A DNA stretch of 64,000 bases, from NCBI RefSeq assembly GCF_900105055.1, contig NZ_FNTA01000003.1, positions 62,001 through 126,000 of the forward strand, read 5' to 3'. Position 1 is the stretch's first letter, and the number at the start of each line of letters is the position of its first letter. The position numbers were made by a program, and so were the translations under genes. This DNA comes from Amycolatopsis lurida. GTDB taxonomy: Bacteria > Actinomycetota > Actinomycetes > Mycobacteriales > Pseudonocardiaceae. This document shows positions 49,956 to 58,967 of the stretch, one piece after another. The notes below the pieces were generated by a model. That model ran no database searches and was not told where the DNA came from. It was given only the letters and a program-made list of their open reading frames with translations.

Positions 49956-50946
49956 CGGCCACCACCGGTTCGTCGTGCCACTGCAACCGGGCGACGGTGT
50001 CCAGGATCCGGTCGACGTCCGGAAGCTGATGGCGCTCCAGTTTCGGCGGCGGGTAAGGGATGTCGAGGCCGGTGACCCGCAGGACCGGCGCGTGCAGCTG
50101 ATGGAAGCACTGCTCGGTGACCCGGGCGACCACCTCGGCGCCGTAGCCGCCGAACCCGGAGGCCTCGTGGACGACGACCGCGCGTCCGGTGCGGCGCACC
50201 GAAGCGGTCACCGTCTCGTCGTCGAACGGGCTGAGCGACCGGAGATCGACGACCTCGACATCCCAGCCTTCGGCCGTCGCGGCCTCCGCGGTCTCCAGCG
50301 CCGTGGCGACCATCGGGCCGTACGCGATCAGTGTGACGTCCTTGCCCTGGCGGCGTACGACCGCGCGGTCCATGGCCGCGCCGTCCCGGGTGAAGGAGAC
50401 GGGCTCCTTGGACCAGTAGCGGCATTTGGGTTCGAGGAAGACCACCGGATCCGGCGAGTCGATCGAATCGCGCAGGAGGTCGTAAGCGTCCTGGGGAGTG
50501 CCGGGCGTGACGACGCGCAGGCCGGGAGTGTGCGTGTAGTAGGCCTCGCTCGAATCGCAGTGGTGCTCGACGCCGCCGATCCCGCCCGCGTAGGGGATGC
50601 GGATGACCATCGGCAGCGACAGCGCGCCGCGGGTGCGGTTGCGCAGCTTCGCGACATGCGAGGTGATCTGCTCGAACGCGGGGTAGGCGAAGGCGTCGAA
50701 CTGCATTTCGACCACCGGGCGGAACCCGCCCATCGCCATCCCGACCGCGAAGCCGACGATGCCGGACTCGGCCAGCGGCGTGTCGAAACAGCGGTCCTCG
50801 CCGAAATCGGCGGTGATGCCGTCGGTCACCCGGAACACGCCGCCGAGCGGGCCGACGTCCTCGCCGAAGATGAGCACGCGATCGTCGTCCTTGACCGCGT
50901 CGCGCAGAGCGGCGTTGAGCGCCTGGGCCATCGAGATCTCGGTCAT
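49948..50946 (-). CDS. bkdB: Branched-chain 2-oxoacid dehydrogenase E1 beta subunit
   Basis: A 332-residue transketolase-like subunit with SMAQALNAALRDAVKDDDRV at the N-terminus, the GEDVGPLGGVFRVT motif and a C-terminal transketolase domain (GKDVTLIAYGPMVATALE). It completes the thiamine-diphosphate site with E1 alpha. It overlaps E1 alpha by 4 bp (ATGA) and E2 by 8 bp, so the three are translated together. Products feed branched-chain fatty acid starter units and valine/isoleucine/leucine breakdown. Confidence 0.93.
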   Translation of the reverse strand: MTEISMAQALNAALRDAVKDDDRVLIFGEDVGPLGGVFRVTDGITADFGEDRCFDTPLAESGIVGFAVGMAMGGFRPVVEMQFDAFAYPAFEQITSHVAKLRNRTRGALSLPMVIRIPYAGGIGGVEHHCDSSEAYYTHTPGLRVVTPGTPQDAYDLLRDSIDSPDPVVFLEPKCRYWSKEPVSFTRDGAAMDRAVVRRQGKDVTLIAYGPMVATALETAEAATAEGWDVEVVDLRSLSPFDDETVTASVRRTGRAVVVHEASGFGGYGAEVVARVTEQCFHQLHAPVLRVTGLDIPYPPPKLERHQLPDVDRILDTVARLQWHDEPVVAGA

Positions 50947-52034
50947 CGGGCCTCCAGTTCAGCGGTGACCAGCGCGCGCTGGGCGGCCAGTTGGCGGGTC
51001 GGAACGGCGTACACGTGCTCGAACAGCGACATCGGATCCGGCGCGACGTCGGCGTTGAGGGTGTCGCGCACCCCGGCGGCGAACGTCTCCGCTTCGGCGC
51101 GGAATCGCTCGATGTCGTTGGCGGACAACAGGTCCTCGGTGGTCAGGTACGTTTCGAGACGGCGCACCGGGTCGGCCGCGCGCCATTTCTCGACCTCGGC
51201 TTGGTCGCGGTATCGAGTGGCGTCGTCGGCGTTGGTGTGCGCGTCGATCCGGTAGGTGTGTGCTTCGACCAGGACCGGCCCGCGACCGGACCGCGCGTGC
51301 GCGACGGCGTCGTCCAGCACCGAAAGAACGGCGACGGCGTCGTTGCCGTCGACCTGTTCGGAGCGGACGCCGTAGCCGACGCCCTTGTACGCCAGTGCGG
51401 GGGCGGCGCTCTGCTTCTCGAACGGCACGGAGATCGCGAACCCGTTGTTCTGCACGAAGAACACCACGGGAGCCTTGAACACGGCCGCGAAGTTGAGTGC
51501 CTCGTGGAAGTCGCCCTCGCTGGTGGCGCCATCGCCGATGAGCGCGAACGCGACACTGTCCTCGCCGCGGCGCTGCATCGCGTGGGCGAGCCCGGCCGCG
51601 TGGAGGGTCTGCGTGGCCAGCGGGGTGCACTGGGGAGCGACGCGCGTCTTGGCGGGGTCGTAGCCACAGTGCGCGTCGCCGCGAAGCAGCGTCAAGATCT
51701 CGCCCGGTTCGAGCCCGCGAGCGACGAGCGCGACCGAGTCGCGGTAGGTGGGGAAGAGCCAGTCGGCGTCGGTGAGGGCCAGCGCGCTCGCGACCTGGCA
51801 GGCCTCCTGCCCGGCACTCGACGGGTAGACCGCGAGCCGGCCCTGTTTGGTCAGCGCGGTCGCCTGCGCGTCGAACCGGCGGCCGAGCACCATCAGCCGA
51901 TAGGCCTCGACGAGCCGTCCGGACGGAGGCTCCGAATAGCCGCCGTGCTCGTCGACGCGGGTGCCGTCCTCGGCGAGGAACCGCACCGGGACTTCGGACG
52001 GCAGCAACGCGGCGGCAGGGGTCTCCCGCGACAT
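50943..52034 (-). CDS. bkdA: Branched-chain 2-oxoacid dehydrogenase E1 alpha subunit
   Basis: A 363-residue E1 alpha. The thiamine-diphosphate motif begins GDGATSEGDFHEALNFA and ends with VQNN, and EAHTYRIDAHTNADD is the phosphorylation-loop region. It decarboxylates branched-chain 2-oxo acids. I start at ATG 52034; a longer frame to 52292 would run through the divergent promoter and into the regulator gene. It is the first gene of the operon. Confidence 0.93.
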   Translation of the reverse strand: MSRETPAAALLPSEVPVRFLAEDGTRVDEHGGYSEPPSGRLVEAYRLMVLGRRFDAQATALTKQGRLAVYPSSAGQEACQVASALALTDADWLFPTYRDSVALVARGLEPGEILTLLRGDAHCGYDPAKTRVAPQCTPLATQTLHAAGLAHAMQRRGEDSVAFALIGDGATSEGDFHEALNFAAVFKAPVVFFVQNNGFAISVPFEKQSAAPALAYKGVGYGVRSEQVDGNDAVAVLSVLDDAVAHARSGRGPVLVEAHTYRIDAHTNADDATRYRDQAEVEKWRAADPVRRLETYLTTEDLLSANDIERFRAEAETFAAGVRDTLNADVAPDPMSLFEHVYAVPTRQLAAQRALVTAELEAR

Positions 52035-52112
52035 GGCGTAGCACCACCTTTCACAGACATATGATGCTGAGATGGTGGTTTCCGGGGTCCCAGTGTTCAA
52101 GAGGTACGCGAA
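52035..52112. promoter_or_regulatory. bkd/Lrp divergent promoter region
   Basis: This 78-bp gap holds AT-rich ACATATGATGCTGAGATGG, the usual base composition of Lrp-type binding sites. It must contain both promoters. A clear Lrp consensus is not visible. Confidence 0.35.
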
Positions 52113-52652
52113 ATGAGCGACAAACTGTCCTCCGAATCGGTTCAGCCGGGCCAACCGTCCAGTAGTGGCGTGGCTCACGGCCGGGATCCGGGACGAACGG
52201 TCCTTGCCCTCGACGACATCGATCGCGCGATCCTCGCCGAGCTGACCGCGGACGGCAGGCTCGCCGTCCGCGCGCTGGCGGAACGGCTGCACATCTCGCG
52301 GACCAACGCCTACGCGAGATTGGACCGGCTGATGTCCGAAGGCGTCATCACCGGCTTCGGCGCCAGGATCGACCCGCGGCGTGCCGGTCTCGGGACGAGC
52401 GCGTACATCTTGATCACCGTCGAGCAGACGTCATGGCGGACGATGTCGGCCGAGCTGCGGCAGATTCCGTTCGTCGAGCACGTTTCGCTCGTCGGCGGCG
52501 ACTTCGACATCCTGCTGCTCGTACGGACACCGGACAACGCTTCGCTGCGGGACGTCGTACTGGAACGGTTGCAGGCGCTGGACGGCGTGCGGTCGACGCG
52601 GACGTGGCTGATCTTCGAGGAACAACCGGGCGTCGCCCCTCGTGAGTGGTAA
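52113..52652 (+). CDS. bkdR: Lrp/AsnC-family regulator, BkdR-like
   Basis: A 179-residue regulator. A 30-residue polar N-terminal extension precedes the helix-turn-helix (DIDRAILAELTADGRLAV and LAERLHISRTNAYARLDRL, positions 35-75) and the C-terminal ligand-binding RAM domain. It is divergent from the 2-oxoacid dehydrogenase genes, the arrangement of bkdR in Pseudomonas, and probably responds to branched-chain amino or keto acids. Its last three codons and stop (Arg-Glu-Trp-stop) are supplied by a repetitive palindrome. Confidence 0.87.
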   Translation: MSDKLSSESVQPGQPSSSGVAHGRDPGRTVLALDDIDRAILAELTADGRLAVRALAERLHISRTNAYARLDRLMSEGVITGFGARIDPRRAGLGTSAYILITVEQTSWRTMSAELRQIPFVEHVSLVGGDFDILLLVRTPDNASLRDVVLERLQALDGVRSTRTWLIFEEQPGVAPREW

Positions 52653-52685
52653 GGACGGTTCTAACCGTCCTTACCACTCACGAGG
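52638..52685. repeat. Perfect palindrome, family A, at the end of the Lrp gene
   Basis: Arms of 23 bp, starting CCTCGTGAGTGGTAAGGACG, pair perfectly around CT. It differs from the copy at 12112 only at the two central bases and the outermost pair. The TAA inside its left arm is the stop codon of the Lrp gene. Confidence 0.85.
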
Positions 52686-52824
52686 TCCTGTGCGTGTGGT
52701 CGCGAGGGCCGCATTCGGGCGAACCAGTTCGGCAGGTGGCAACCTGGGCGACGTGTCGGACGTGGAGGGGGCTGGGAGCCCGGGATCGCCGGGTTCCGAC
52801 TTGACCACACAGGAGGGGACTTCC

Positions 52825-53280
52825 TTGGTCTCGATGCTGAGGTCCACACCGCATCCCGCGCCGGCAGCCAGGAGCCGCACCGGACGGCTACGCGGAGCAA
52901 TGGCGGCCATGGCGGCCACTGTCGCTCTCGTTCTCGCAGGTGCGCCGGCTGCCACGGCCGCACCGGAATCCGTCACCAAGGAGCTGCACATCGAGTACGG
53001 CGCCAGCGTCTTCCATGGCACCGTCACTTTCAGTAACAGGACGGTGACCATCGACGGAACGCTGCATGCCGTCGGATGCCGATTCATCTGGGGCGACTCC
53101 TACGCGAAGTCCAACTATCTCGGCAGCGGAAGCTCGAAGCAGCACTGCAACAAAAACCATCCGATCCACGTTCCGGTTCCCGCGGACGTCGCAGGCGGCG
53201 CCACCCTCCTCAAGGTTTTCCTGGACGCCCCGGGGGCAGGCCAAGGACACACGGAGAAGTGGGTTTACCGCGACTTCTGA
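52825..53280 (+). CDS. Small secreted hypothetical protein
   Basis: A 151-residue protein with a signal peptide (MAAMAATVALVLAGAPAATA, cleavage about residue 48) and a mature part of about 100 residues, beta-rich, with two cysteines (VGCRFIWG and KQHCNKNH) that could form a disulfide. I prefer the TTG at 52825 because AGGAGGGG ends 6 bp before it; the next ATG at 52834 is too far from that site. No known domain. It is exported to the cell surface or medium. Confidence 0.65.
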   Translation: MVSMLRSTPHPAPAARSRTGRLRGAMAAMAATVALVLAGAPAATAAPESVTKELHIEYGASVFHGTVTFSNRTVTIDGTLHAVGCRFIWGDSYAKSNYLGSGSSKQHCNKNHPIHVPVPADVAGGATLLKVFLDAPGAGQGHTEKWVYRDF

Positions 53281-53589
53281 CAAGCGGTCGGCAACGGCTG
53301 AGCGCGCGCGTCCTCGCCCCCGGGCCGGCCGAAACCGAGCTCGCCGCACACCAGCTCTGAGCAGCTCGGTGTGCGGCGCCGGTGCGCGGCGGTTCGGTCA
53401 AGGGGGTGTGAGCGAACTGAAACCCGCTCGCCACAGAGGGCTTCATGACTTGGTGGGCAGCGCTGCCGGGCTTCGCGGGCGCTCTAGCGCCTTCTTCTCC
53501 TGCGGACTCTTCCGCGCCCTCGCCGCGCTGTAACGCCTTCCGCCTTCTCGCCGAATACAGGCGGGTTCGATGGCGGAGGCGGAGGAATC
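53281..53589. other. 309-bp gap without a supported gene
   Basis: Apart from a strong stem-loop at 53342-53378 nothing is recognised. Short frames here, including one from 53445, have no ribosome site or family resemblance. Confidence 0.6.
53342..53378. terminator. Stem-loop after the secreted protein gene
   Basis: CGCCGCACACC and GGTGTGCGGCG form a perfect 11-bp GC-rich stem with a 15-base loop, 61 bp after the stop codon. Confidence 0.65.
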
Positions 53590-53967
53590 ATGGCGCGGGT
53601 CCTGCTCGTGCTGTCGGTAGCCGTGTCGTGCTTCGTGGTCGCCTGCGCGAAGCAGGCACCGCCGGCGCGCCCACCCGTCACGGTCACGACGACCGCTGAG
53701 GTGACCACGACGGTCGTGACCGCCTCGACAACAGCCGCGCCCGCCACGAGCAAGGCTCCCGCCGACACGAAAGCACAGGCGGCCTGCCGCGAGGACGAGG
53801 ATCAGTGCGCCGAACCGGGGACGAACATCAAGTGCCGGACCGGCGGTTGCGTCAACGCCGGACGGGGAATGACGCAGCGCGACATCGAGAAGCAGCGCGA
53901 CGAGTGGCTCCGCCGTCATCCGGGTTGGTGCGCCGCGGGCGAGACCGGAGCCGTGGCACCTTGCTGA
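53590..53967 (+). CDS. Small Thr/Ala-rich lipoprotein
   Basis: A 125-residue lipoprotein. The signal peptide (MARVLLVLSVAVSCFVVAC) ends in the lipobox VVAC. A Thr/Ala/Pro-rich spacer (about 25-60) is followed by a small domain with five or six cysteines (CREDEDQC, IKCRTGGC, GWC and a terminal Cys), which suggests disulfides. GGAGG precedes the ATG. No known family. Confidence 0.7.
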   Translation: MARVLLVLSVAVSCFVVACAKQAPPARPPVTVTTTAEVTTTVVTASTTAAPATSKAPADTKAQAACREDEDQCAEPGTNIKCRTGGCVNAGRGMTQRDIEKQRDEWLRRHPGWCAAGETGAVAPC

Positions 53968-54082
53968 CCGAAACGCCCCGCCGAACACCCCATTCGGGTG
54001 ATAACGGTTCGGCATTCGCTGTATCTGACCTACTCCCCATTGACACCTTCCTACGATCGCGGCGACTGGGTGGAGGAATGCG

Positions 54083-54544
54083 GTGAAGGTGGAGGGCGCG
54101 GGTCAGGACTACCTGACGCGGCAGATCGGGGCGCTGCTCGAAGCGATTCGCGAGGAGGGTCCGGTCGGTGAGGGCAGACGCAGTTTCCGCCTCGCCGGGC
54201 ATCTCGCGGCGGAGGGCGGGTTCCACCTTGGCGACATCCTCGCCGCGACGGCGCAGTTGCTGGCGGTCCACGCGTGGAACAACGGCTATCTCGCGGCTGC
54301 GGAGCTGCTGACACGCCGGATGCGGGAGTTCGGCGCCGAGTCGGTGGAGCTGGTGCAGTACCTCGTGCGGTTGGAGACCGGGAGCGAGCAGGGCTGGCTT
54401 CCCCAGGGCGACCGGGACGCCCTCATCGACTACGCGCGGCGGGCCAGGAGGCCCGACATCGAACGCCGGGCGCAGGCCATCGAGCCGTTGCTGCCGGGGC
54501 TCAGTGGCCCTGAGCGTCCTAATCGGATGGCCAGTGAGCCGTGA
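54083..54544 (+). CDS. Hypothetical helical protein
   Basis: A 153-residue all-helical soluble protein with YLTRQIGALLEAIREEG at the N-terminus and AATAQLLAVHAWNNGYLAAAELL in the middle (positions 53-75). It may form TPR-like helical pairs, but no repeats are regular. GGAGG lies 6 bp before the GTG at 54083. Its last 26 bp overlap the end of the converging ROK gene. Confidence 0.65.
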   Translation: MKVEGAGQDYLTRQIGALLEAIREEGPVGEGRRSFRLAGHLAAEGGFHLGDILAATAQLLAVHAWNNGYLAAAELLTRRMREFGAESVELVQYLVRLETGSEQGWLPQGDRDALIDYARRARRPDIERRAQAIEPLLPGLSGPERPNRMASEP

Positions 54545-55676
54545 GATAGTGCTCGGGATCCGCGAGGATGCCGCGGATCACGGAGCCGGCGGCCCCGCGG
54601 ACGGCGGCTCCCGTGCCGAGCGCCGAGCGGACGACCCGGACCGGCGACCACGCCGTGCTGGGCACGCGGCGCTCCAACTCGGCGAGGAGTGGCTCACGCA
54701 GCCATGGCTCCAGTCGCGCGTAGGTTCCGCCTAGCACCACCGCCGGAACGTCCATCAGATTGACCACAGTGGACAGTCCGACGCCGAGATGTCCGGCCGC
54801 GGTGGTCACCGCGGAAATCGCCGTGTCCTCGCCGGATTCCAGCGCGGTGACCAGGTCGTCCACCGTTTCCGCGCCCGCGAGCCGCAGGATCTCCTCCTGG
54901 CCCGCCATCCGCTCCAGGCAACCGTTCGCACCGCAGGAACACGGCGGGCCGTCGGGCGCCACCGGCAAGTGGCCGATCTCGCCGCCCGCGCCGCGGACGC
55001 CTTCGAACAGGGCGCGGTCCAGCACGATGCCCGCGCCGATCCCGATCTCCCCGGACACGTGGACGAAATCCGGCAACGCCGAGCCGTGCCAGAGCTCGGC
55101 GAGTGCCGCGAAGTTCGCCTCGTTGGCGACGGTGAACGTCTCGCCGAGCCGGTCGGCGAGGTCGACGTCGCGCCAGCCCAGGTTGGGCGCCAGCCGCACG
55201 AGCCCGGATTCGACCAGGCCCGGGACCGCGATACCGACACCGCCGACGGGAACACCCAGCGCGTCCGCCTGCTTCCGCGCTTTGCGCAGGAACGCCGAGA
55301 CGCGCTGGAAGACGCGCGGAGTCCGGTTGTCCGCGTACCGGACTTCCTGCGCCCGGACGGTGCCGGTCAGATCGACGAGGCAGGACGCCAGGTAGTCGAC
55401 ACCGATTTCGATCCCGAGCCCGTGCGGGCCGGTGGGGGAGAGCGACACGACGGTGCCGCGCCGTCCGGGGCCGGAGCGCTGTTCCGGCTCGCCTTCGGCG
55501 ACGAGATCCGCCGCGATCAGGCGGTCGACCACGGTCGACACGGTGGCCTTCGTGAGTCCGGTGGCGGCGGCGAGCCCAGCCCGCGAAGTGCCCGGCCCAT
55601 CCGCGATCGCGCCGAGGACGAGGGCGGCGTTGTGCTGCCGCACGGTGTGCTGTCCCGCCGGGCGCGTGCCGATCAT
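54519..55676 (-). CDS. ROK-family repressor, XylR-like
   Basis: A 385-residue ROK regulator. The N-terminal winged helix (SRAGLAAATGLTKATVSTVVDRLI, positions 31-54) is followed by a sugar-kinase-like domain. The zinc site of the family is in PCSCGANGCLERMAG. Phosphate-loop residues of true kinases are altered, as expected for a regulator. It is divergent from xylA with two related operator sites between them and probably represses xylA without xylose. Confidence 0.9.
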   Translation of the reverse strand: MIGTRPAGQHTVRQHNAALVLGAIADGPGTSRAGLAAATGLTKATVSTVVDRLIAADLVAEGEPEQRSGPGRRGTVVSLSPTGPHGLGIEIGVDYLASCLVDLTGTVRAQEVRYADNRTPRVFQRVSAFLRKARKQADALGVPVGGVGIAVPGLVESGLVRLAPNLGWRDVDLADRLGETFTVANEANFAALAELWHGSALPDFVHVSGEIGIGAGIVLDRALFEGVRGAGGEIGHLPVAPDGPPCSCGANGCLERMAGQEEILRLAGAETVDDLVTALESGEDTAISAVTTAAGHLGVGLSTVVNLMDVPAVVLGGTYARLEPWLREPLLAELERRVPSTAWSPVRVVRSALGTGAAVRGAAGSVIRGILADPEHYLTAHWPSD

Positions 55677-55688
55677 CGCGCGATTGTA

Positions 55689-55709
55689 TTCGTTCGATGC
55701 CTGAACGAA
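55689..55709. promoter_or_regulatory. ROK/XylR operator 1
   Basis: TTCGTTC and GAACGAA arms (7 bp, perfect) surround GATGCCT. The inner GATGCCTGAAC is repeated in inverse orientation at operator 2. Confidence 0.6.
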
Positions 55710-55713
55710 AGCC

Positions 55714-55742
55714 TTGACCCGCCAGAGTGGCGTCGATAAGTT
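55714..55742 (+). promoter_or_regulatory. xylA promoter
   Basis: TTGACC (55714-55719) and TAAGTT (55737-55742) are separated by 17 bp. Operator 2 overlaps the -10 box and the expected transcript start, which fits repression. Confidence 0.55.
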
Positions 55743-55755
55743 CAGGCATCAAACT
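55739..55755. promoter_or_regulatory. ROK/XylR operator 2
   Basis: AGTT and AACT arms surround CAGGCATCA. GTTCAGGCATC is the reverse complement of the core of operator 1. Confidence 0.55.
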
Positions 55756-55769
55756 AATTGGGAGGCGAG

Positions 55770-56939
55770 ATGGCTCAGGCACCGACGCGTGAGGACAAGT
55801 TCAGCTTCGGGCTGTGGACCGTGGGCTGGCAGGGGAACGACATGTTCGGCCCAGCGAGCCGTCCTCCGCTCGACCCGGTCGAAGCCGTGCACCGGCTCTC
55901 GGATCTCGGGGCCTGGGGGATCACCTTCCACGACGACGACCTCGTCCCGTTCGGCTCGGCCGACGCGGCACGCGCGCAGCACCTCAAACGCTTCCAGGGC
56001 GCGCTCGCCGAGACCGGTCTCGTCGTCCCGATGGTCACCACGAACCTGTTCAGCCACCCCGTCTTCAAGGACGGCGGCCTGACCAGCAACGACCGCGACG
56101 TCCGCCGGTACGCGCTGCGGAAGGTGCTGCGGAACCTCGACCTGGCCGCCGAACTCGGCGCGTCGACGTTCGTGCTCTGGGGCGGCCGCGAAGGCAGCGA
56201 GACCGACGCCGCGAAGGACGTTCGCGCGGCGATGGACCGCTACCGCGAAGGTATCGATTTCCTCGCTCAGTACGTCCTCGACCAGGGCTACGGCCTTCGG
56301 CTCGCGCTGGAGCCGAAGCCGAACGAACCACGCGGCGACATCCTGCTGCCGACCATCGGGCACGCGCTGGCGTTCATCTCCACGCTGGACAATCACGAGA
56401 TCGTCGGTGTGAACCCGGAGGTCGGGCACGAGCAGATGGCCGGGCTCAACATCGTCCACGGCATCGGGCAGGCCCTGTGGCAGGGCAAGTTGTTCCACAT
56501 CGACCTCAACGGCCAGCGCGGCCCGCGGTTCGACCAGGACCTCGTATTCGGGCACGGCGACGTGCTGTCGTCGTTCTTCCTGGTCGATCTGCTGGAGCAC
56601 GGCGGCTACGACGGGCCGCGGCATTTCGACTACAAGCCGCTGCGCACGGAGAACATGGACGGCGTCTGGGCCAGTGCCGAGGCCAACATGGCCGGCTACC
56701 TCCTGTTCGCCGAACGAGCCCGCTCGTTCCGCGCCGATCCCGAGGTACGTGCCGCGCTGGACACCGCGCTCGTCCCGGAACTGGCGACACCGACCCTCGA
56801 CGAGGGCGAGACGGCGGCGGATCTGCTGGCAAACCGCTCGGCGTTCGAGGACTTCGACCCGGACGAGGCCGCGGAACGGGGTTACGGCTTCATCCGCCTG
56901 TCCCAACTGGCCCTCGAACACCTCACCGGGGCACGCTAG
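55770..56939 (+). CDS. xylA: Xylose isomerase
   Basis: A 389-residue enzyme that converts D-xylose to D-xylulose (and glucose to fructose) with two divalent metals. Characteristic segments are [24 protein letters not shown] (metal Glu), [15 protein letters not shown] (metal Glu, His) and [11 protein letters not shown] (metal Asp). The length is that of the actinomycete class I enzymes used industrially. GGAGG precedes the ATG at 55770. No xylulokinase gene is adjacent, unlike many xyl operons. Its stop shares CTAG with that of the converging gene. Confidence 0.96.
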   Translation: MAQAPTREDKFSFGLWTVGWQGNDMFGPASRPPLDPVEAVHRLSDLGAWGITFHDDDLVPFGSADAARAQHLKRFQGALAETGLVVPMVTTNLFSHPVFKDGGLTSNDRDVRRYALRKVLRNLDLAAELGASTFVLWGGREGSETDAAKDVRAAMDRYREGIDFLAQYVLDQGYGLRLALEPKPNEPRGDILLPTIGHALAFISTLDNHEIVGVNPEVGHEQMAGLNIVHGIGQALWQGKLFHIDLNGQRGPRFDQDLVFGHGDVLSSFFLVDLLEHGGYDGPRHFDYKPLRTENMDGVWASAEANMAGYLLFAERARSFRADPEVRAALDTALVPELATPTLDEGETAADLLANRSAFEDFDPDEAAERGYGFIRLSQLALEHLTGAR

Positions 56940-57952
56940 AACCGGTCGACGTCGAGGATGGCCTTGGCGAACTCCTCCGGCGCCTCCTGCGGGACGTTGT
57001 GGCCGATGCCGTTCAGGACGCGGTGCTCGTACTTGCCGGAGAACTTCGACCGATACGCCTTGCCGTCGGTGTTCGGGCCGTCGAAATCGCTGCCGATCGT
57101 GATGGTGGGCACCGAAACCGCCGGTCCTTGCGCGAGTTTCGCTTCCAGTGCGTCGAGTTTCGGGTCGCCGTCGGCAAGGCTCAGCCGCCACCGGTAGTTG
57201 TGGATCACGATGGCGACGTGGTCCGGGTTGTCGAAGCACGCCGCGGAACGGTCGTAGGTCGCGTCGTCGAAGTTCCACTTCGGCGACGCGATCTTCCAGA
57301 TCAGCTTGTTGAAGTCGTGGCGGTTCTTCGTGTAGCCGAGGATGCCGCGCTCGGTTGCGAAGTAGTACTGGTACCACCAGCCGAGCTCGGCGGCCGGGGA
57401 TAGCGGCTGTTTGTTCGTCTCCCGGTTGGTCACCAGGTAGCCGCTCACCGAGACGAGTGCCTTGCACCGTTCGGGCCACAGCGCGGCGATGATCACGGCC
57501 GTTCGGGCGCCCCAGTCGAAGCCGCCGAAGACGGCCTTGTCGATCTTGAGGGCGTCCAGCAACGCGACGATGTCGGCGGCGATCGCGGACTGCTGGCCGT
57601 TGCGGAACGTGTCCTTCGACAGGAACCTGGTCGGCCCGTAGCCGCGCAGGAACGGCACGATCACCCGGTACCCGGCCGCGACCAGACGCGGGGTGACGTC
57701 GACGTAGCTGTGGATGTCGTAGGGCCAGCCGTGTAGGAGGACCACCACCGGACCGCCGGCGGGGCCGGCTTCGGCGTAACCGATGCTCAGTTCTCCGGCG
57801 TCGATCTGCTTGATCGGACCGAGCGAGGTGTTCCCGCCGGTCGTGGCGGGCGTCGCCGCCGGTGCCGCCGCGGGCTGGGCCGAGCAACCCGCCACGGTGG
57901 CTCCCGCTGTCGCGGCGACGACGGCCTGCGCGAACCTTCTCCTGCTGAGCAT
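56936..57952 (-). CDS. Epoxide-hydrolase-like alpha/beta hydrolase, Tat lipoprotein
   Basis: A 338-residue exported enzyme. The N-terminus [12 protein letters not shown] fits a twin-arginine signal and TVAGC a lipobox, so it is probably folded before export and anchored by lipid. The hydrolase core has the oxyanion motif [12 protein letters not shown], a nucleophile Asp in GGFDWGART (Asp as in epoxide hydrolases and haloalkane dehalogenases) and the catalytic His in [14 protein letters not shown] lies 7 bp before the ATG at 57952. The natural substrate is unknown. Confidence 0.85.
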   Translation of the reverse strand: MLSRRRFAQAVVAATAGATVAGCSAQPAAAPAATPATTGGNTSLGPIKQIDAGELSIGYAEAGPAGGPVVVLLHGWPYDIHSYVDVTPRLVAAGYRVIVPFLRGYGPTRFLSKDTFRNGQQSAIAADIVALLDALKIDKAVFGGFDWGARTAVIIAALWPERCKALVSVSGYLVTNRETNKQPLSPAAELGWWYQYYFATERGILGYTKNRHDFNKLIWKIASPKWNFDDATYDRSAACFDNPDHVAIVIHNYRWRLSLADGDPKLDALEAKLAQGPAVSVPTITIGSDFDGPNTDGKAYRSKFSGKYEHRVLNGIGHNVPQEAPEEFAKAILDVDRF

Positions 57953-58050
57953 CCTGATTCCTCCCGCGAAACGCCTGGTACGGGACGAAATTAGGGTGCG
58001 GGCCACTGGCGCGGCGACCGTCGGACGACGTCACCGGTGTACGTCACGTA

Positions 58051-58806
58051 CTAGGCGACTTCCGGCTCGGCGCCCACGAAGGCCGCCTCCAGCCTGCGGA
58101 TCCGGGCCCAGAACGCGGCCTCCCTGCCGGAGTCGAGAACGCCCAGATACCCGCCGGGTACGACGCGCCCCACGAACGGACCGGACGTCCAGACCCGCCA
58201 GCCACCTGTGGCGTCATCGCCCGACGTGGACGCGGGATCGTCGGCGCCGCGGATCGCCGCGATCGGGCACGGGAGCCGTGTCCTGGCGGGCCCGCGGTAG
58301 GCGTTCAGCAGTTGGAGGTCGCCGAGCAGCAGGTCGAGGGCGTACTCCCAGCATTCGGGCGAGTCGCGATAGCCCGCGACTGGGGTGAGCCCGGTGCGGC
58401 CGAACACCCGCCCCATCGCCGACGCGCCGGCCTTGGCGTTCTTGTCCGGCGAGCGCCGCTGCGGGGCGCACGCGTCCACGACGACCAGCGCGCCGGGGGC
58501 GACATCGAGGCGTTGAGCGGTTTCCAAGGCGACGAAGGCGCCCATTCCGAATCCGATCGTCACGGAGCGGGAGAACCAGGCCTTCGGTGTCGCGGCGGCC
58601 AAGTATGTGGCGAGCTCTTCGAGAGAGGACGCAGGCGATTCCGCGAGCCGTCCCCCGTGTCCGGGATATTCGAAGGCCCGGACGTCCGCGTCGACCGCGC
58701 CCGCGAGCGCGTCGAAGGCCTGGCTGTTTCCGCCCGCGGGGGGAAACAGCAGGTAGCCGCGTTCGAGACTGTCTGATGTGGACAGTGAAACGAGGGCGGC
58801 CGTCAT
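58051..58806 (-). CDS. Type II thioesterase homologue lacking catalytic Ser and His
   Basis: A 251-residue protein that follows the type II thioesterase (GrsT/RifR) plan: LLFPPAGGNSQAF at the start, EYPGHGGRLAES (about 46-57), and a GADDP aspartate region (187-191). The nucleophile elbow reads GFGMG (85-89) where the family has GHSMG, so the catalytic Ser is Gly87. Near the end PGGYLGVLD has Tyr220 in place of the catalytic His of GGHF. The enzyme is therefore probably inactive as a thioesterase. No NRPS or PKS gene is in the window. Confidence 0.75.
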   Translation of the reverse strand: MTAALVSLSTSDSLERGYLLFPPAGGNSQAFDALAGAVDADVRAFEYPGHGGRLAESPASSLEELATYLAAATPKAWFSRSVTIGFGMGAFVALETAQRLDVAPGALVVVDACAPQRRSPDKNAKAGASAMGRVFGRTGLTPVAGYRDSPECWEYALDLLLGDLQLLNAYRGPARTRLPCPIAAIRGADDPASTSGDDATGGWRVWTSGPFVGRVVPGGYLGVLDSGREAAFWARIRRLEAAFVGAEPEVA

Positions 58807-58967
58807 GATCCGAAAGATACGCGCGATTAACCCGAATGGGGTGACGGTTCGGATTCGACCAAGATCATTTCACCCTCTTGAGGGAGGTTTCGGCAAAAGG
58901 CTGCCCGGCCGTGTCGTATCTGGCGCTGCCCGTTCGACGTCCTGATAAGAGCCGGAAGGAGAAAGCG

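Noticed and set aside
55749..58034. Open frame of 761 codons antisense to xylA and across the epoxide-hydrolase-like gene
   Set aside because: Low-complexity composition and no ribosome site; both real genes in this span have clear families.
58051..58806. Part of an NRPS/PKS biosynthetic cluster
   Set aside because: No adenylation, ketosynthase or carrier-protein genes are in the window, and the thioesterase homologue lacks catalytic residues.
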